Positions 12,019 through 23,511 of a DNA stretch of 64,000 bases are shown in pieces (positions within the stretch are counted from its first letter, which is position 1; each line of letters starts with the position of its first letter). The stretch spans positions 2,120,001 through 2,184,000 of the forward strand of contig JBAJFE010000042.1 of NCBI GenBank assembly GCA_037903355.1, written 5' to 3'. The stretch comes from Trichuris trichiura (lineage: Eukaryota; Nematoda; Enoplea; Trichinellida; Trichuridae). The notes under the pieces are model-generated. The model had not been told where the DNA came from. It saw nothing but the letters and a program-made list of their open reading frames with translations, and ran no database searches. The translations under genes were made by a program, and so were the position numbers.

Positions 12019-13642
12019 GCTTTTGTCCGTTGTCAATGAGATTTTTTATTGCTCTTAGCTTTTGGGATAACAAAACTCAGTTTACCATCGCCCGTTCTAG
12101 ACATTCGCAGCCATTAAGCCGTTGGATTCGTGTTCAGAGAGAATGCTAGCCGGCTTTGTCTCGCGTTAGAGTTGCCAAGAATAACGTTACTTTCAGGATG
12201 TATCTGCCCCTGCAATCAGCGTTTGAATAATTGTATTTAAAAAGAAAATGAAGAAAACTAACAACAAAAGCGTAGTCTAGTTAATCAGACACTGATGACG
12301 GGATTAGATGCATCGGGCAAGCTTCGCAGTTGTTCGCAATGATAAAATGAGTAAAGCGTGACTAACGTGCTTTAGCACGAAAATTTATATATACATTGAT
12401 AAGCATTCTATATTCCATAAATTACTGGATTATACAACGAAACTGCAAATAGAAGCTTCAAGTACTGTATAAATTTTCAGGTTACAACCCAACTTGATCT
12501 GGGCAGTTTTGGATGGTGGCTTCATTCGCACTAATCAGGTAGCATGCATGCACAAGCCTAAGCCTAAGCCTAAGCTTAAAAGAGATGGACGAACGGCAGC
12601 TGCGAAACCTATCGCACACCACCAGATTTGTCTAAGTGAAGACCTCGCGTCAAATCGCTAAGTCAAAGCAGCCAAGCCAAGTTGGCCTGCTTCGAAACTT
12701 CCGACAAGAACTTACTTTACGGGATTTTTAGCACTTTGAGCACTCAGCTCACTACATAACAGTAGATCAGTTTTCACGCTGTTTCTTATACTTCGAAATC
12801 CTGTTCGAGCGAGCAAAGTCAATATGGCAGGAACTTGTACCGCCATCAGCTTGTCAGAAAGGCTTTTTGAATATTTTGAATACCTTCAACATTCCGTACA
12901 AAACTTGAAACCACGTACACAAGAGAACCCTGCATTTGGTACATTTTCCTAAACCCATATTACATGTACGGTGAAGCTTAGCTTGCGAATTGGGTAAGGT
13001 AAGACGTTGAGCAACAAGTGAGAACACTAATTACTCAGTAGAATATTAACTGTCTCAAATGGACCCTTTATTACATACGGAGCGGTGTTGAGATATTCTG
13101 TAGTTTACCTATGTTAACCCTGATAGGAATTCATTATCGAAAACAGTCCCTCTATCAAGACGAAGGTCACATTTCCAAAAGTAAACTGCAAAAGATAACT
13201 GTCAGTGCCTGTCGTAAAAATACATAGACGCATTAACAGTAATTGATGTTAGCACTAACCGTGATGTCATGGTATGGTTTAAACGAACTTAGTTTTACTG
13301 TTTGGTGCTGCAGGCGTGGCGCTGATATGTAAAAAAAAAGAAAAGCTGATTTTTTAGCTGAGATTACAGGTGCTTAAAAATGCAAACCCAAGTACTCTTA
13401 TTATGTTTAAACAACCGTGTTCAGGGTGAAATTCACTTCGCTTGAACAGAAATAATACATGATGCGCATGCGTATACAGTACTCACGTAACCTGTATGTC
13501 AAGCTAGGGATCGTAATCTGACAAGTTGTTCCGTCTAAGTTCTTGTTGCCGATAGCTTGAATTTTCTTTAAATTTTGAGGTTAGTATTAAGAGTTTGTTA
13601 GGTTTGTAACTAAAAGCTTTTTGTTGGTTAGACTGTGCTGTC
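12019..13642. other. Intergenic between copia and eS26
   Basis: No coding exon recognised. It contains a short interstitial telomere-like run (listed separately) and, at its right end, the presumed promoter and 5' UTR of the eS26 gene. Confidence 0.4.
12554..12578 (-). repeat. Interstitial nematode telomere-like repeat (TTAGGC)n
   Basis: Three perfect head-to-tail GCCTAA units followed by a degenerate one (GCTTAA). On the minus strand these read TTAGGC, the telomere unit of nematodes. A second short run (two TTAGGC-phase units) is at 21826-21842 in the opposite orientation. Confidence 0.7.
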
Positions 13643-14002
13643 ATGACCCGAAAGCGAAGAAATCACGGGCGTAACAAGAAAGGACGTGGTCATGTCCGCT
13701 TTATTCGATGCACTAATTGCGGACGGTGTTGCCCAAAGGACAAAGCAATAAAGAAGCATATTGTTCGCAATATCGTGGAGGCTGCCGCAGTGCGCGACAT
13801 TACGGAGGCTAGCGTCTATGATTCATTTACCCTGCCGAAGTTGTTTTTCAAATTGCACTATTGCGTCTCTTGTGCTATTCATTCGAAAGTTGTGCGTAAC
13901 CGCTCAAGGGAAGCTCGGCGTGATCGAAATCCTCCTCCACGTTTTCCTTTGCGTGGTAATTTCGGTGCCGGTCGCGCACCTGGTATGGCGATGGGAAAAT
14001 GA
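13643..14002 (+). CDS. RPS26: Small ribosomal subunit protein eS26
   Basis: Component of the 40S subunit near the mRNA exit channel. The 119-residue frame begins [17 protein letters not shown] and matches the family along its full length (VRCTNC-type zinc site, [35 protein letters not shown] block). Zinc ligands Cys23, Cys26, Cys74 and Cys77 are all present at the same positions as in animal orthologues. The C-terminal arginine/proline-rich tail is also normal. The frame is uninterrupted, so the coding region here is a single exon. A canonical polyadenylation signal follows at 14068. Confidence 0.97.
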   Translation: MTRKRRNHGRNKKGRGHVRFIRCTNCGRCCPKDKAIKKHIVRNIVEAAAVRDITEASVYDSFTLPKLFFKLHYCVSCAIHSKVVRNRSREARRDRNPPPRFPLRGNFGAGRAPGMAMGK

Positions 14003-14067
14003 ATGCATCTGCTGAAAAGAGCTGGTCAGGGACGAATTCCTTAGGGTGAAAGCTAGTGCGAACGCTG

Positions 14068-14073
14068 AATAAA
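14068..14073 (+). terminator. Polyadenylation signal AATAAA of eS26
   Basis: AATAAA 65 bases after the eS26 stop codon, a normal distance for a short 3' UTR. Confidence 0.7.
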
Positions 14074-14319
14074 AGGTCTGAACTTTATGGTATTCAGCAA
14101 TGCTACAATAGCGAGCTGCTAAAACTCTGGCGTTGAATGAAATCTTTGTTTAAAAGATTAATTAAGGATTGCCTCAACAATTGGTTCACAAGTGAGTGAT
14201 GTTTAATTGGCAAACCATTATTATTCACAGATTCTTTTTAAGTAATTATTGAAATTCTTTAGGAAGAGGTAATATCCCAAAGATTTATTACGCGAAGCAG
14301 CTTTATTTCCCTTGAGTTT

Positions 14320-14712
14320 AATGTATTCTATGAATATATGTTCGGCGTTCAGCATAAATGCCTCTAATTAAGCACAAGTTAGTGTAGCTGTAAGAACGGT
14401 AAGATGTATGCCTTTCCCCAGGGATGTATAACCAACTGGTCCTGGCCGAATAAGTCGAGCTGTCGGCAAACCATCCAGGTGCCTGCTGCCAAACACCGAC
14501 AGTTAAACTAGTCACTGTAAAAGCAGAAGGCGCGCATTTGTAGGCATTTTACTGATAACTTTCAAAGTATGTCCTGCAGTCGCTGTTATCGTTGGATCAG
14601 CAAGTTCTCGCGACGCACCCGTAAACTCAATACGTTGTAAGTTCGGCTCATATAAATATAAGGTTTTGGCGTTAATTAAATAGTATTGTGCTAAGAAAAC
14701 GCAGCTGCGCCT
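14320..14712 (-). CDS. Possible two-exon fragment of an unrecognised gene
   Basis: Two minus-strand frames join across a very short GT...AG segment (about 38 bp, gtaaaatgcc...cttttacag). The first contains LYLYEPNLQRIEFTGASREL and the second TVGVWQQAPGWFADSS and SWLYIPGERHTSYRSYSY. Composition looks protein-like (aromatic-rich, few rare residues), and the acceptor is good. No start codon, domain or homologue is recognised, and the intron would be short even for this genome. It could equally be a chance open stretch. Confidence 0.2.
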
Positions 14713-15988
14713 CAAAAGACAGCGGTTTACGTCTGTTTCGAAGCATGTGATTTAAGCGATCCAAAATTTTTTAATGAGTTTATGACTGAGGAAAAACAGC
14801 GCACGAAATTTTCACGCTTCAAAATGACAGAGCCTAAAAAGTTTTGCACGTGTCATCACAGAACAGAACTGGTGACAGAAGGTGGAAGTTGCTAACAGAA
14901 ACATTCGGAAAAACTATGATCCATTGAACACACAACTTTTCTTTGCGGTACCATAAACTTTTACATAGTGTAAAGTTTATTTACGGAGAGAATCTCATTA
15001 GAGCTTTAAAAAAAGCCGGAGCTCTTAGGTGACAAACCACCCTTCACCAGCGGTTGAACTACGAAATGTCACTTTTTTAGTTCAGCCGCTGACGACGAAT
15101 GAAGGTTTATCACTTGAAAGCTTCAGTTTTTCATATAGTTCTAACGGGGACCTCTGCATGAGTAATTCTTACGTCCTATGAAACCATGATCGCTTGTTTT
15201 ATTCAAGTTTGAAAATATGCAGAACGCGAGTTGTCCTGCTTAGCATAAAACACTGCTTGCTCGTTAAGGTGTAGCATACAGTAGCACGCCATGGCGCTTT
15301 TGAAACACCACCATTTTTTTAGTGATTTAACTTTCACGTTTAATGGGAAGGTGGACTTTGAATTGTTGATCGCTCAAGCGATTTTGCATTGTTTTTCAAA
15401 AAGTGGTGTCAGCTTATTTTTTGTTCAAAAAATTCTCCGTGTTGTGTGAGCTTTTGCTGTATCGTTTCAGGAAGCATGTAGACTCACTTAAGGTTGCAAT
15501 AGTCCGATGCCTTGTACGACTCCAATGAAAAATGAGTGCAGGTGCTGATGAAAAAGTACTGACGATTGATTCGTGCCGTTAACCTGTAAATTACTGATCA
15601 GTTTGAAGTTCTTGGAATAAGAAACTTCCAGCAGGTCTTTCTCCAACAGCGGAAAGTTTTTTGGAACGGACACAAGTCCAAGCTCAGCCATCTGATGACT
15701 CTCTTAGACGCGCGAAGCCAAAAAGGATGAAAGTCGTAAAATAGGAATTCCACGGAAACCAGTGAGTATATTTGGATACCACAGGCCCATGCAGCTTCTA
15801 TTGGAAATGAAATCTTGATTCTTGGTTGTTGAATCTGGTTTCAGCCAGCCGTGTTGATGCGCTAGCATTTGTCCCTAGCAGGTTAGAACTTTTAATAAAT
15901 CTCTTATGACTATTATTTTTAAAAACTCGTTGTACTACAGACGTTTTATCAGGAATGAGCGAATGTGTTAAAGCTTTGAAAAGAATTA
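14713..15988. other. Intergenic
   Basis: No recognised gene. The minus-strand frame at 15488-15691 begins MAELGLVSVPKNF and could be a small exon, but it has no recognisable partner exon or domain. Confidence 0.3.
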
Positions 15989-17179
15989 TCACAGGGTTTC
16001 CGTGAACGAAAGGTTCAGGTATGACCCAGGTTCTACGCGCGTGACGTCTCCAGATATGCTCTCAGAAAGGGAATAGGCATAGTCCAGACGGAGGCTGAAG
16101 AACGTGCTGCTAACGTTCCAGAACTCTAAGGCATATTTACCCGTATCGTCGCAAGAGATGGCACCTTCTTCAGGTAACTTCTCTCCATGCGGCGTACATA
16201 TAACCAACCGGGGCAGAAGAAGCTTCGATTCCTCTCCATCTTTATAGGTGACAGTGAAGCTCACTGCACTGGAAACGAAAAACTGCCATTTTAAAGTACA
16301 ACCACTTTTTGTCACTGTTACTTCAGCACAGTACTTCTTGTTCGGAGGAATCCAAACTCTGGACTTGTTTGGAAATATCGAAGGTTTGAAGTACAGTTCG
16401 TCTGTGATTGGTTTGTTGATGTAACAGCAAGTTTTTGGATCCACATTCGGTCCGGATTCGGTCCAGTTGCCGCCGTATTCAACCGGTAGAGCGTTGAGAG
16501 AGATTCGCTTAGGAAGCTCCTCTTTCATGTGATCACCAGTGATAAAATGGACTTTTCCTAACGTCCGAGGATGGAGCAACCTCTTTGCTATACCAAGAAT
16601 TACTTTAATCCATGAGCTTGCGTTAACCAGATAAAACGCTGTGAGCAATTCACAATAATAATCCTGCAGCAACATTGCTCCCAAACTGAAAAGCTGCATT
16701 GTAGGTGAGCGTGGATTTGCATACTCTAGCAAGTTGAACCCTTCGTAGTCGTAAATAAGTGTTATGCCGGATGGTTTGCCGGACCGTTTTTCCTGTTCAA
16801 GCACTTGTTGATAAAAGTATTCAGCAATAGCGAAATAAAACATTAACAATTCTCGAGGTGTGGTCGCAAGAGTGACTTTATGATGATCAACACCGCCAAG
16901 TCTATTTATTACCACTATACTATTATCCTTTTCGTTGACTACCATTGGAGTAGTGGAAATGCTTGTAAGTGGTAAAACTTTCTTGATGTACTGATTTTCG
17001 TAGAAGTTCTTCAAGAATTGTGGATCGTCGAAACCTGCTGCTCTTCGATTTTCTACGTAGCTTCGCAGTACCGGTCGAATTTTTTCTACATCGCACTGCC
17101 ATCCTGTTAGCCAACGATTTATATTTATCTCCGTGTTCAGTTCGTCCGGTAGATCAATGCCGAAATCAATTGTTGCCAT
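15989..17179 (-). CDS. SEC14-like protein with CRAL-TRIO and GOLD domains
   Basis: Predicted cytosolic lipid-binding or lipid-transfer protein. Starting at the Met of MATIDFGIDLPDE (the nearest Met to the domain start) it is 396 residues in one exon. An N-terminal helical CRAL-TRIO-N stretch (about 15-60, including INRWLTGWQCDVEK and VLRSYVENRRAAG) is followed by the SEC14 lipid pocket (about 80-255: ITLIYDYEGFNLLEY, YYCELLTAFYLVNASSW, LGKVHFITG, LPVEYGG). The C-terminus (about 290-396) has the beta-rich character of a GOLD domain (WQFFVSSAVSFTVTYKDG, WNVSSTFFSLRLDYAYSL). This two-domain layout is that of the animal SEC14L/TAP family, of which nematodes have several intronless or few-intron members. 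The lipid ligand cannot be told from sequence. It is divergent from the small gene starting about 0.15 kb away. Confidence 0.85.
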   Translation of the reverse strand: MATIDFGIDLPDELNTEININRWLTGWQCDVEKIRPVLRSYVENRRAAGFDDPQFLKNFYENQYIKKVLPLTSISTTPMVVNEKDNSIVVINRLGGVDHHKVTLATTPRELLMFYFAIAEYFYQQVLEQEKRSGKPSGITLIYDYEGFNLLEYANPRSPTMQLFSLGAMLLQDYYCELLTAFYLVNASSWIKVILGIAKRLLHPRTLGKVHFITGDHMKEELPKRISLNALPVEYGGNWTESGPNVDPKTCCYINKPITDELYFKPSIFPNKSRVWIPPNKKYCAEVTVTKSGCTLKWQFFVSSAVSFTVTYKDGEESKLLLPRLVICTPHGEKLPEEGAISCDDTGKYALEFWNVSSTFFSLRLDYAYSLSESISGDVTRVEPGSYLNLSFTETL

Positions 17180-17330
17180 TGGGGGCGAGTAGAAAATCGC
17201 AAGCACGGAAAGGCGAAAATTCGTACAATGAAGCCGATTTGACCCGGTACAGTTTCTGCGGAGCAAATTGAAACTTGCGAAAGTAAACTTACTACCTTCT
17301 GTGGCGGTAGACTTCGCCCAGGTTTAACAG

Positions 17331-17700
17331 TAGCATGGGAACACAATTTTGAACACTTTAAACCAGGTCAGTTGTACGATTTAAAACACTTTTGTAACAA
17401 GCACGATCGTGTCACGAAGGCTGTACCCTGGAGACGTAAAAAGCGGCTGTCATTTGACCAACGTAACTGGTTTCAACGATTATGGAGGAGAATGATCAAT
17501 ACCTGCAGAGGCAGTTTTACTCGGTCAGTTGAAACCGCGGAACTGGTTCGTCGCAACAGCTAGTTTCAAGCAGCACGCTTATAAAAAACAGCTGTCAGCT
17601 GAGAGAAATAGCTGGCCGGAAATTCCACAACATGTACTACGAACTAACGGAAGCAGAAATGCTTACATTAGCAGCGGAAGCTAATTTTGTTCCAGTTTAA
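17331..17700 (+). CDS. Small spliced gene, product unknown (5' exon unresolved)
   Basis: Three exons keep one frame: 17331-17462 (VAWEHNFEHFKPGQLYDLKH...), 17509-17545 (QAVLLGQLKPRN) and 17592-17700 (LREIAGRKFHNMYYELTEAE...NFVPV, stop). The introns are 50 and 46 bp, with GT...CAG ends and matching phases. A 48-bp intron (17283-17330) probably leads to a further 5' exon, so the start codon is not settled. The protein is basic in the middle (PWRRKKRLSF). The LLGQL...LREIAGRKF...LAAEANFVPV tail faintly resembles the C-terminus of bS18-type mitoribosomal proteins, but this is a guess. The 5' end lies within about 150 bp of the CRAL-TRIO gene start on the other strand, so the two probably share a promoter region. 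An alternative reading without the first intron also stays open. Confidence 0.4.
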
Positions 17701-20480
17701 GTCGGAATTCGTTGCTTCGAGAACCTCTTGCTTTTTTGTCGTCCATGTTGTGACAGTCGGCGCACACACGAAAGAGTTTCAGAGACAGCTACCCACGAGA
17801 GGACCGCACAACGAAGTTGAATTGAAGCAATTTACTTCAACGCAGTAGCGATATCGATTTGTCTTCTACTAAAATTTTCATTGACATTATTTTGCTGATT
17901 GTCTCGTCGCTTGAGTCACTGCCTCTGCGGATGGGACGTAGCACAGAGTAGGAGGGCAACATAGGCGCCTTGCAAGGGTTACTCTTTCTACGTTCGCCGT
18001 CGAACTGACCTACAGAGCTCATTGAAATACAGCGTGCAATGTATAGACAGCTTTCTGTTTGAAATTTTTAAATTCATTCAGTATATTTGCGTGCTTTCTC
18101 TCAGTTCGGATCTACACTGCTGATGTAATCTGGAATTTTTCTAGGGCGGTGGATCAAGTAGTACCAAAGCTAGCTTTATTGTTTTACCGTTTGCATAAGG
18201 TCGTTAAATCATACTTCCCATTAGAACGTTGAACAGTATTGAACGTTTACGCGTGAGAAGCAATAGCCCAACTGATTAGATTATTAGCCGCTTGCTATTG
18301 GTGCACGCTTATGAAGTTAGAACTGAAGTTATCGTAGAGTCGTTTAATGTAGTAAGTAGGTATTCCCAATGCATAATAATCATTCAAAATTTATTCTCAC
18401 CGTGTGATGCACCGAAATTGGAACGCAAGCGATCCAAAGGTTTCAGAGATTTATTTGCTGTTAGCACATTAAATGACTTTCGGCGAGTTACATTGCGATG
18501 TAAGAGTTACGGTAGGGTCTGCATCCAAAATGCGCTCTGATAATTTCATGTAACTCGTTTTTATCGTGGCAGATTTCATATTTAGGGAAGCAACCCGTTT
18601 TTGACCAATATTTAGCCATCTTTTTAAACAATATTTGTCCCGTAACTTTTGGGTAATAGCATGTACCGTCTACCATGTAAATTTATGCACAGTTACTAAA
18701 TGTTATGTATTCAATAACTCGCTTTTATGGTTCAAACGATTAGAAATTGAGAGGCATTAACCTTCTCGTCTTGCCCTCGGAGCTGCTGCGCTTTGTTAAA
18801 ACTGTTTATTACTAGTACGATTATAGGAGATATTCTGTTGACGATCCGAGGAGCCGTTCTCTGAATCCGTATACTAATAAACAAACTGAAAACTTCATAT
18901 TCTAATAATACGTAGTGAGACTATGAACGAAGCTATTAGACACGTATGCACTTCGACGCATTTACCTGATAAATGCAATTCCATCATTTCTACACAAGAA
19001 AGAACAGTTTATTTTAATTAGAACAAACTGTGCTCTCAGGACGACCCTGTACCGCCAAACTTATTGAGTATAAGTGGCGATGAAGTCATCATCATAGCAC
19101 AGCACGAAGTAAAAGTATAAGGGAAAAAGGCGAAAGAGTATGACGGGTACTCCGTAGAGGGTATATAAGTTTTCACATTTAAGATATACCTTAGACCACC
19201 TTGTACGCGGTTTATTGGTTCCTGACAATTGCAGAATTTTAAAAATGCAGCTGATACCATCTTCAACGCCTTGATAATCTGATAAAAGCGAGTTTCAATG
19301 GACAACAACAACAACAACAACAGCAATAATAATAATAATATTAGAATAAAAAACTGAAATAGTAAAGCAAACAAGAATTTCTCAGGATGTTTTGTTTTCT
19401 TCTGCATCTTGTTCCAATAGTCATATACGGCATGTGATTGTTTTTTCCTAGAATGGAAAAAGACTCATCCATGTTATGGACGTTGGTTAGCGGTGTTCGT
19501 TTATGCTTACCGTTCCAGCTAAGCGCAACCATAGCATGTTGCTGCTGCTACTTCGTTCTTGTTTTATTCAGCATGCGAACTTGTAATCATAGCAAAAAAG
19601 CAGAATGTAATACTTTATTAATAATTTCACTTAAATTTAAAACAATAAACGTCTTTAACGTCCTCTAGCAAAGTACAGCAAAAAATTGTCGTTACCGCTT
19701 GATCTACAACGTTAGTGTGTAACTAACAGCACAGAAGGCTTTAATAAGGTAGACATTAGTAATGACAGTGGAATCAGAAAATTCGGTAAGATCTGTTTTC
19801 TTCGCCCCTAACACTTTCAAGCGGTTACCTTGCACTATTTTGCTGTTTTACACAAATCTTAACCCGTCAACGGAAGGCAAGTTTTTCAAGTAGATAGAAT
19901 AAAATTTCATCCGTTTGAATATGCGCAGACTCAGTCCAGTTACATTGCAACCTTTCCATATGCATTTTCTTCCCCTAACCCGTCCTTGCACCTACTGCCC
20001 TTAATCATGACCCCAAAATGAGCGTCAATGAGCTTGACCGTTGCTCTTTTGGGTTACGGAATCGTCTCGCGTTGAAGCAACGACAAAAACCAAGTGAAAT
20101 AAATTTATTTTAGCATTTCCTCATCCAAGTTGCGTTTTTTAAGGAAGGTGAACCACGGTAATTCTTGATATCCTACGCTATCGCCGCAACAACCGTGACC
20201 GTGGTGATGACTCCTACGAACAAGTCGGCTGAAATTCAGGGTATCAGATTCAGTTAACAACGGTTAAGCGCATGAAGAACTTTCGTTCAAACACATTACT
20301 TGTTGCAAATTTAGATTTATTCAGTGTTGCGAACTCGAAAGAGACTAAGTAAAAGATATTCAACAACAGAATATTTCTAATAAAACCTAATCCATTTATT
20401 TGAATTACTGCATTCTTTCAATATTAAGCCAGAGATAGCGATTCAAAAGAGGCCGCTATCATGAAGCTATTAACAACATT
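17701..20480. other. Intergenic, low information
   Basis: No gene recognised. A minus-strand frame at 17837-18022 (MSSVGQFDGERRKS...) could be a small exon but has no support. Short simple repeats occur at 19303-19341 (CAA units followed by AAT units). The right end holds the 3' flank of the receptor gene. Confidence 0.3.
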
Positions 20481-21428
20481 CTAAAAGGGCGTTACAACAC
20501 TTTCAGCGCAAAATACACTTTTCAAAGTACATCTAAATTCGTCAGAGTTGAAGAAGTAAATAAGAAAGTTGCAAACGGAGCAAACCAAGCAAAGTAATCG
20601 ATACAATGCGTAGAAAAAAAATTTTTCGTGATGTCCCACACTTTGCGACGACATGATGCGCAATGACCTAGCTACAATTTGGCTCAGCAAGAGAGTAACT
20701 GTTATGTAGGAAATCATCTTCAGCAGTCGGATCTGCTCGGAAAACTTTAGTGCGAATATATTTTTCAGATGGCGGCTTTTGTAGGAATGTGCTTTTTGGA
20801 TGACACGAAAAAGCACCGTTGCGTTAAGCACTAGTACAACAATTGCAACTGAGATGTAGCACAAATGCATCAGAACATCCTTTTGGCTCTCCTGCCAACA
20901 GTCGTCATTGCTGCAATATAATGTTTGTTCATTGCGATCTTCGTTATACAAAGCTGTAATTGTTGTGATGCATACTGAAGAACACAAAGCAATCGCAATA
21001 AGAGGAAAGGGCAATAGAAAAGATGAAATATTCTCATAAAAAAGAGGCTGGAAAGCTGCAACGGTTCTTTCCAAAGCAAGTATTGCTATAAAAAATAAGT
21101 CATTTGATAAGAAGAATTGAACTGGTAGAGTATGATAGCAGCAGGAAGACACTGTTTTCACGCTACTGGATGACAAGCTTGACAACTGCCACACCTCGTA
21201 ATATAAAGAGGTAATGCCAAGCAATGCATCGTTTATTGACAGAAGGCCTAAAGTCAAGAAGTGCTTCGTTCTGAGCTTCTTGCTCTTGATAAGCACTAGC
21301 AGAATCACTGCATTTGCTAACACAACCGCCGTGCTGAGTATGGAAATTACGGCACTGAAGGCCAATGCGGTCACTGTCATCTCGTCAGACATCATCCATA
21401 TGTCTGCACTTAAATTCGTCATCTCCAT
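20481..21428 (-). CDS. Seven-transmembrane G protein-coupled receptor, nematode-like rhodopsin type
   Basis: Predicted plasma membrane receptor of 315 residues. Seven hydrophobic segments are visible, starting with VTALAFSAVISILSTAVVLA and ending with FFYALYRLLCLVCSVCNFLI. TM1 has the usual Asn (LANAVILLVLIKSKK) and TM2 an LxxxD-type motif (LGLLSINDALLG). The DRY position reads ALERTVAAFQPLFY, and the TM7 NPxxY position is degenerate (NFLIYFFNSDEFR), both as in nematode serpentine families such as Srsx. Two Asn-linked glycosylation sites are possible near the N-terminus. I start at MEMTNLS because a strong acceptor (tttctttcaccgcag) lies 15 bases upstream; the longer frame starting at 21524 would read through that acceptor and a likely 5' UTR intron. 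Ligand unknown. Confidence 0.8.
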   Translation of the reverse strand: MEMTNLSADIWMMSDEMTVTALAFSAVISILSTAVVLANAVILLVLIKSKKLRTKHFLTLGLLSINDALLGITSLYYEVWQLSSLSSSSVKTVSSCCYHTLPVQFFLSNDLFFIAILALERTVAAFQPLFYENISSFLLPFPLIAIALCSSVCITTITALYNEDRNEQTLYCSNDDCWQESQKDVLMHLCYISVAIVVLVLNATVLFRVIQKAHSYKSRHLKNIFALKFSEQIRLLKMISYITVTLLLSQIVARSLRIMSSQSVGHHEKFFFYALYRLLCLVCSVCNFLIYFFNSDEFRCTLKSVFCAESVVTPF

Positions 21429-23147
21429 TCTTATCGAAGTTCCCTGCGGTGAAAGAAAAGGCGCCAATTGTCTACGGTCGCTCTGAAAAAGAAAGTTTTC
21501 AGAAGTCTGCACAGCACTGCACAACGGACGATATATGTGCAGTAAAAAGGTTTGGCATCACGTTTCCATACTCTTTGCTTTACAGCTGACGCAATTCAGG
21601 TCCCGGATTGAAGCATTGCGTCAGAGCTTACTACTGCTCTACCTGAGCACCTGGTCAGCTACACTGTATCAGCATTTTATTAAATGCTCATAGGACGAGT
21701 TTTACAAGCCACGCAACTTGGCTTTGCTCTTCGCTACTCTTGTGAAATAAACTGAATATAGTGGCAACGACGGCGGGGCAGGGTGCTGTTTTTGCCACGT
21801 TCGGGCTATACAGTCCCTATACTTTGGCTTAGGCTTAGGCTAGAGCAGGAAACGATAACTGGGGAAATCCTACGACAAAGCATCCCATTTTTCTCAAATT
21901 CTTGTCGGCTATTTTGTTCCGCCCTAGCCGAAGCTTAAGACAAGATATAAGGGACGCATAATCGGCAAAATAGCTAAAAACAACCTCTTTTCGTCCCGTA
22001 GGCGTGATCATTTGGGGTAGCGCAAAATCCTGATACACAAGGTTCCGATGCAGAAAATTCCGAAAGCTTGATGCCAGCAAAAATAGCAAAGGATAGACAA
22101 CAGGCGACGCCTTGGGTTATATCAAAAGCGCGTTTATTTTGAGCGGGCTGGAATTATGATTCCGAAGATAAAAAATGCTCAGAGGTTGAGTTCTTAAACC
22201 AAACAAGACCCCAATAGGCGGAAGTGGCAAATGCACTGAAATCCAAAGTGAATTATAACGGTGTCACGTCGAAGGGTCAAAAATCAGAAAACCTCTAGCT
22301 GCTGAACGGAACAAAGTCTGGGAATAAATCAAAGTGCTAAATGATCACTCAAGGGTATCTTATATTTTTAATTTCAATCTTTACTTTGTTATCTACAAAT
22401 ATGATTGCAGTAGAATTGCAGCCGCAATTTTTGAACAGAGCCATCAAAGACTGTGCACCTTTTCATATTTTCGCATTGCTGTTTCTTGAAAATTAATTCT
22501 GAAATGCTCAGCAGTTTGCTGTTTAATATGGCAATCGAAGTCAATTATGGTTATACAGGAAAATCCTTAAAGGCCACGCAATATAGCAAATTAATTCATT
22601 TTGCTCTTACTGCAGTCCCTAACCTGTAGAAACTAATACGCATCTCCATCGCTACGGGAAATTTCATTTCCAAAACTTGTTGATCGTCATGTTTATTTGG
22701 AAGTATGCGCTGACTACCCCTGGGTTGTTATGCCATCGCAGTACAATCCTTAAGCATAAGCTAGTGACATATTATGCATCGATGTATTGTATAAAGTCAC
22801 TGAACGGTTATCCCAAGACGAAACAAAAAGAAGAAAAGTTAAGCAGCTGCTACATGACTACAATGTAAAAATGCATTGTGATTCAAATGCGCCCATTTTT
22901 AGCGGCTCAGGAGAAAAGACCCTCAGGGTAGTGACAGTAACCGTGGACTGTTTTCAATTCTAGAATTCTCGAGTTTTGGGATTCTGTGATTTGGAATTGT
23001 GTGCTACGGAGGTTTTGTGTTTGAAAATTTTGTGCCAGACTTGTCACCAGAGTTGACTTGTAAGGGCGTAAGTAAATTGTTTGGACTTAATACTTTGCTG
23101 CTTTACCGTTAGACATTGTTTAGAATGCCTTGGAAATAACAAGAAAT
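21429..23147. other. Intergenic
   Basis: No coding exon recognised beyond the receptor's 5' flank. It contains a TTAGGC-type run at 21826-21842 (about 2.8 units). The rest shows only short shadow frames. Confidence 0.35.
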
Positions 23148-23366
23148 GTACATGGATTTTTCCCGTTCGTATTTGCCAAAACACTAGACAAATAAGCCAA
23201 AAACTTTTTAATCTCGTTAAAGGCATAAAAACCAAACGACAGTTTCGTTAAAAGCATCAAAACCGAATGCCAAACTGTCGTTTAGTTTTAATGCCTTTAG
23301 CGAGATTAAAAAGCGTTTAGCTTATTTGACTCGTTTTTTGGCAAATACAAACGGGAAAAATCCATG
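23148..23366. repeat. Foldback element, inverted repeat of about 96 bp
   Basis: The left arm (23148-23244, beginning CATGGATTTTTCCCG) is matched by its reverse complement in the right arm (23271-23366, ending CGGGAAAAATCCATG) with a spacer of about 26 bp and a few mismatches and small gaps. No open frame lies within. This looks like a MITE or a hairpin formed by an inverted duplication. Confidence 0.75.
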
Positions 23367-23511
23367 CACATTTTTTGTTGAACAACTGCACCCGTTACAA
23401 GCTATTCGTTTTTTACGCCTTGGAAATGTGAAAAATGTCATGCTTCACGTAATATCTAAAGACTACTGACATTCTATAGATTCTCTATGTATTCTATAGA
23501 TTGCCTGTAGC

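Noticed and set aside
19303..19341. CAA/AAT run as a coding polyglutamine or polyasparagine tract
   Set aside because: Short, in no extended frame with other coding signal; treated as simple sequence.
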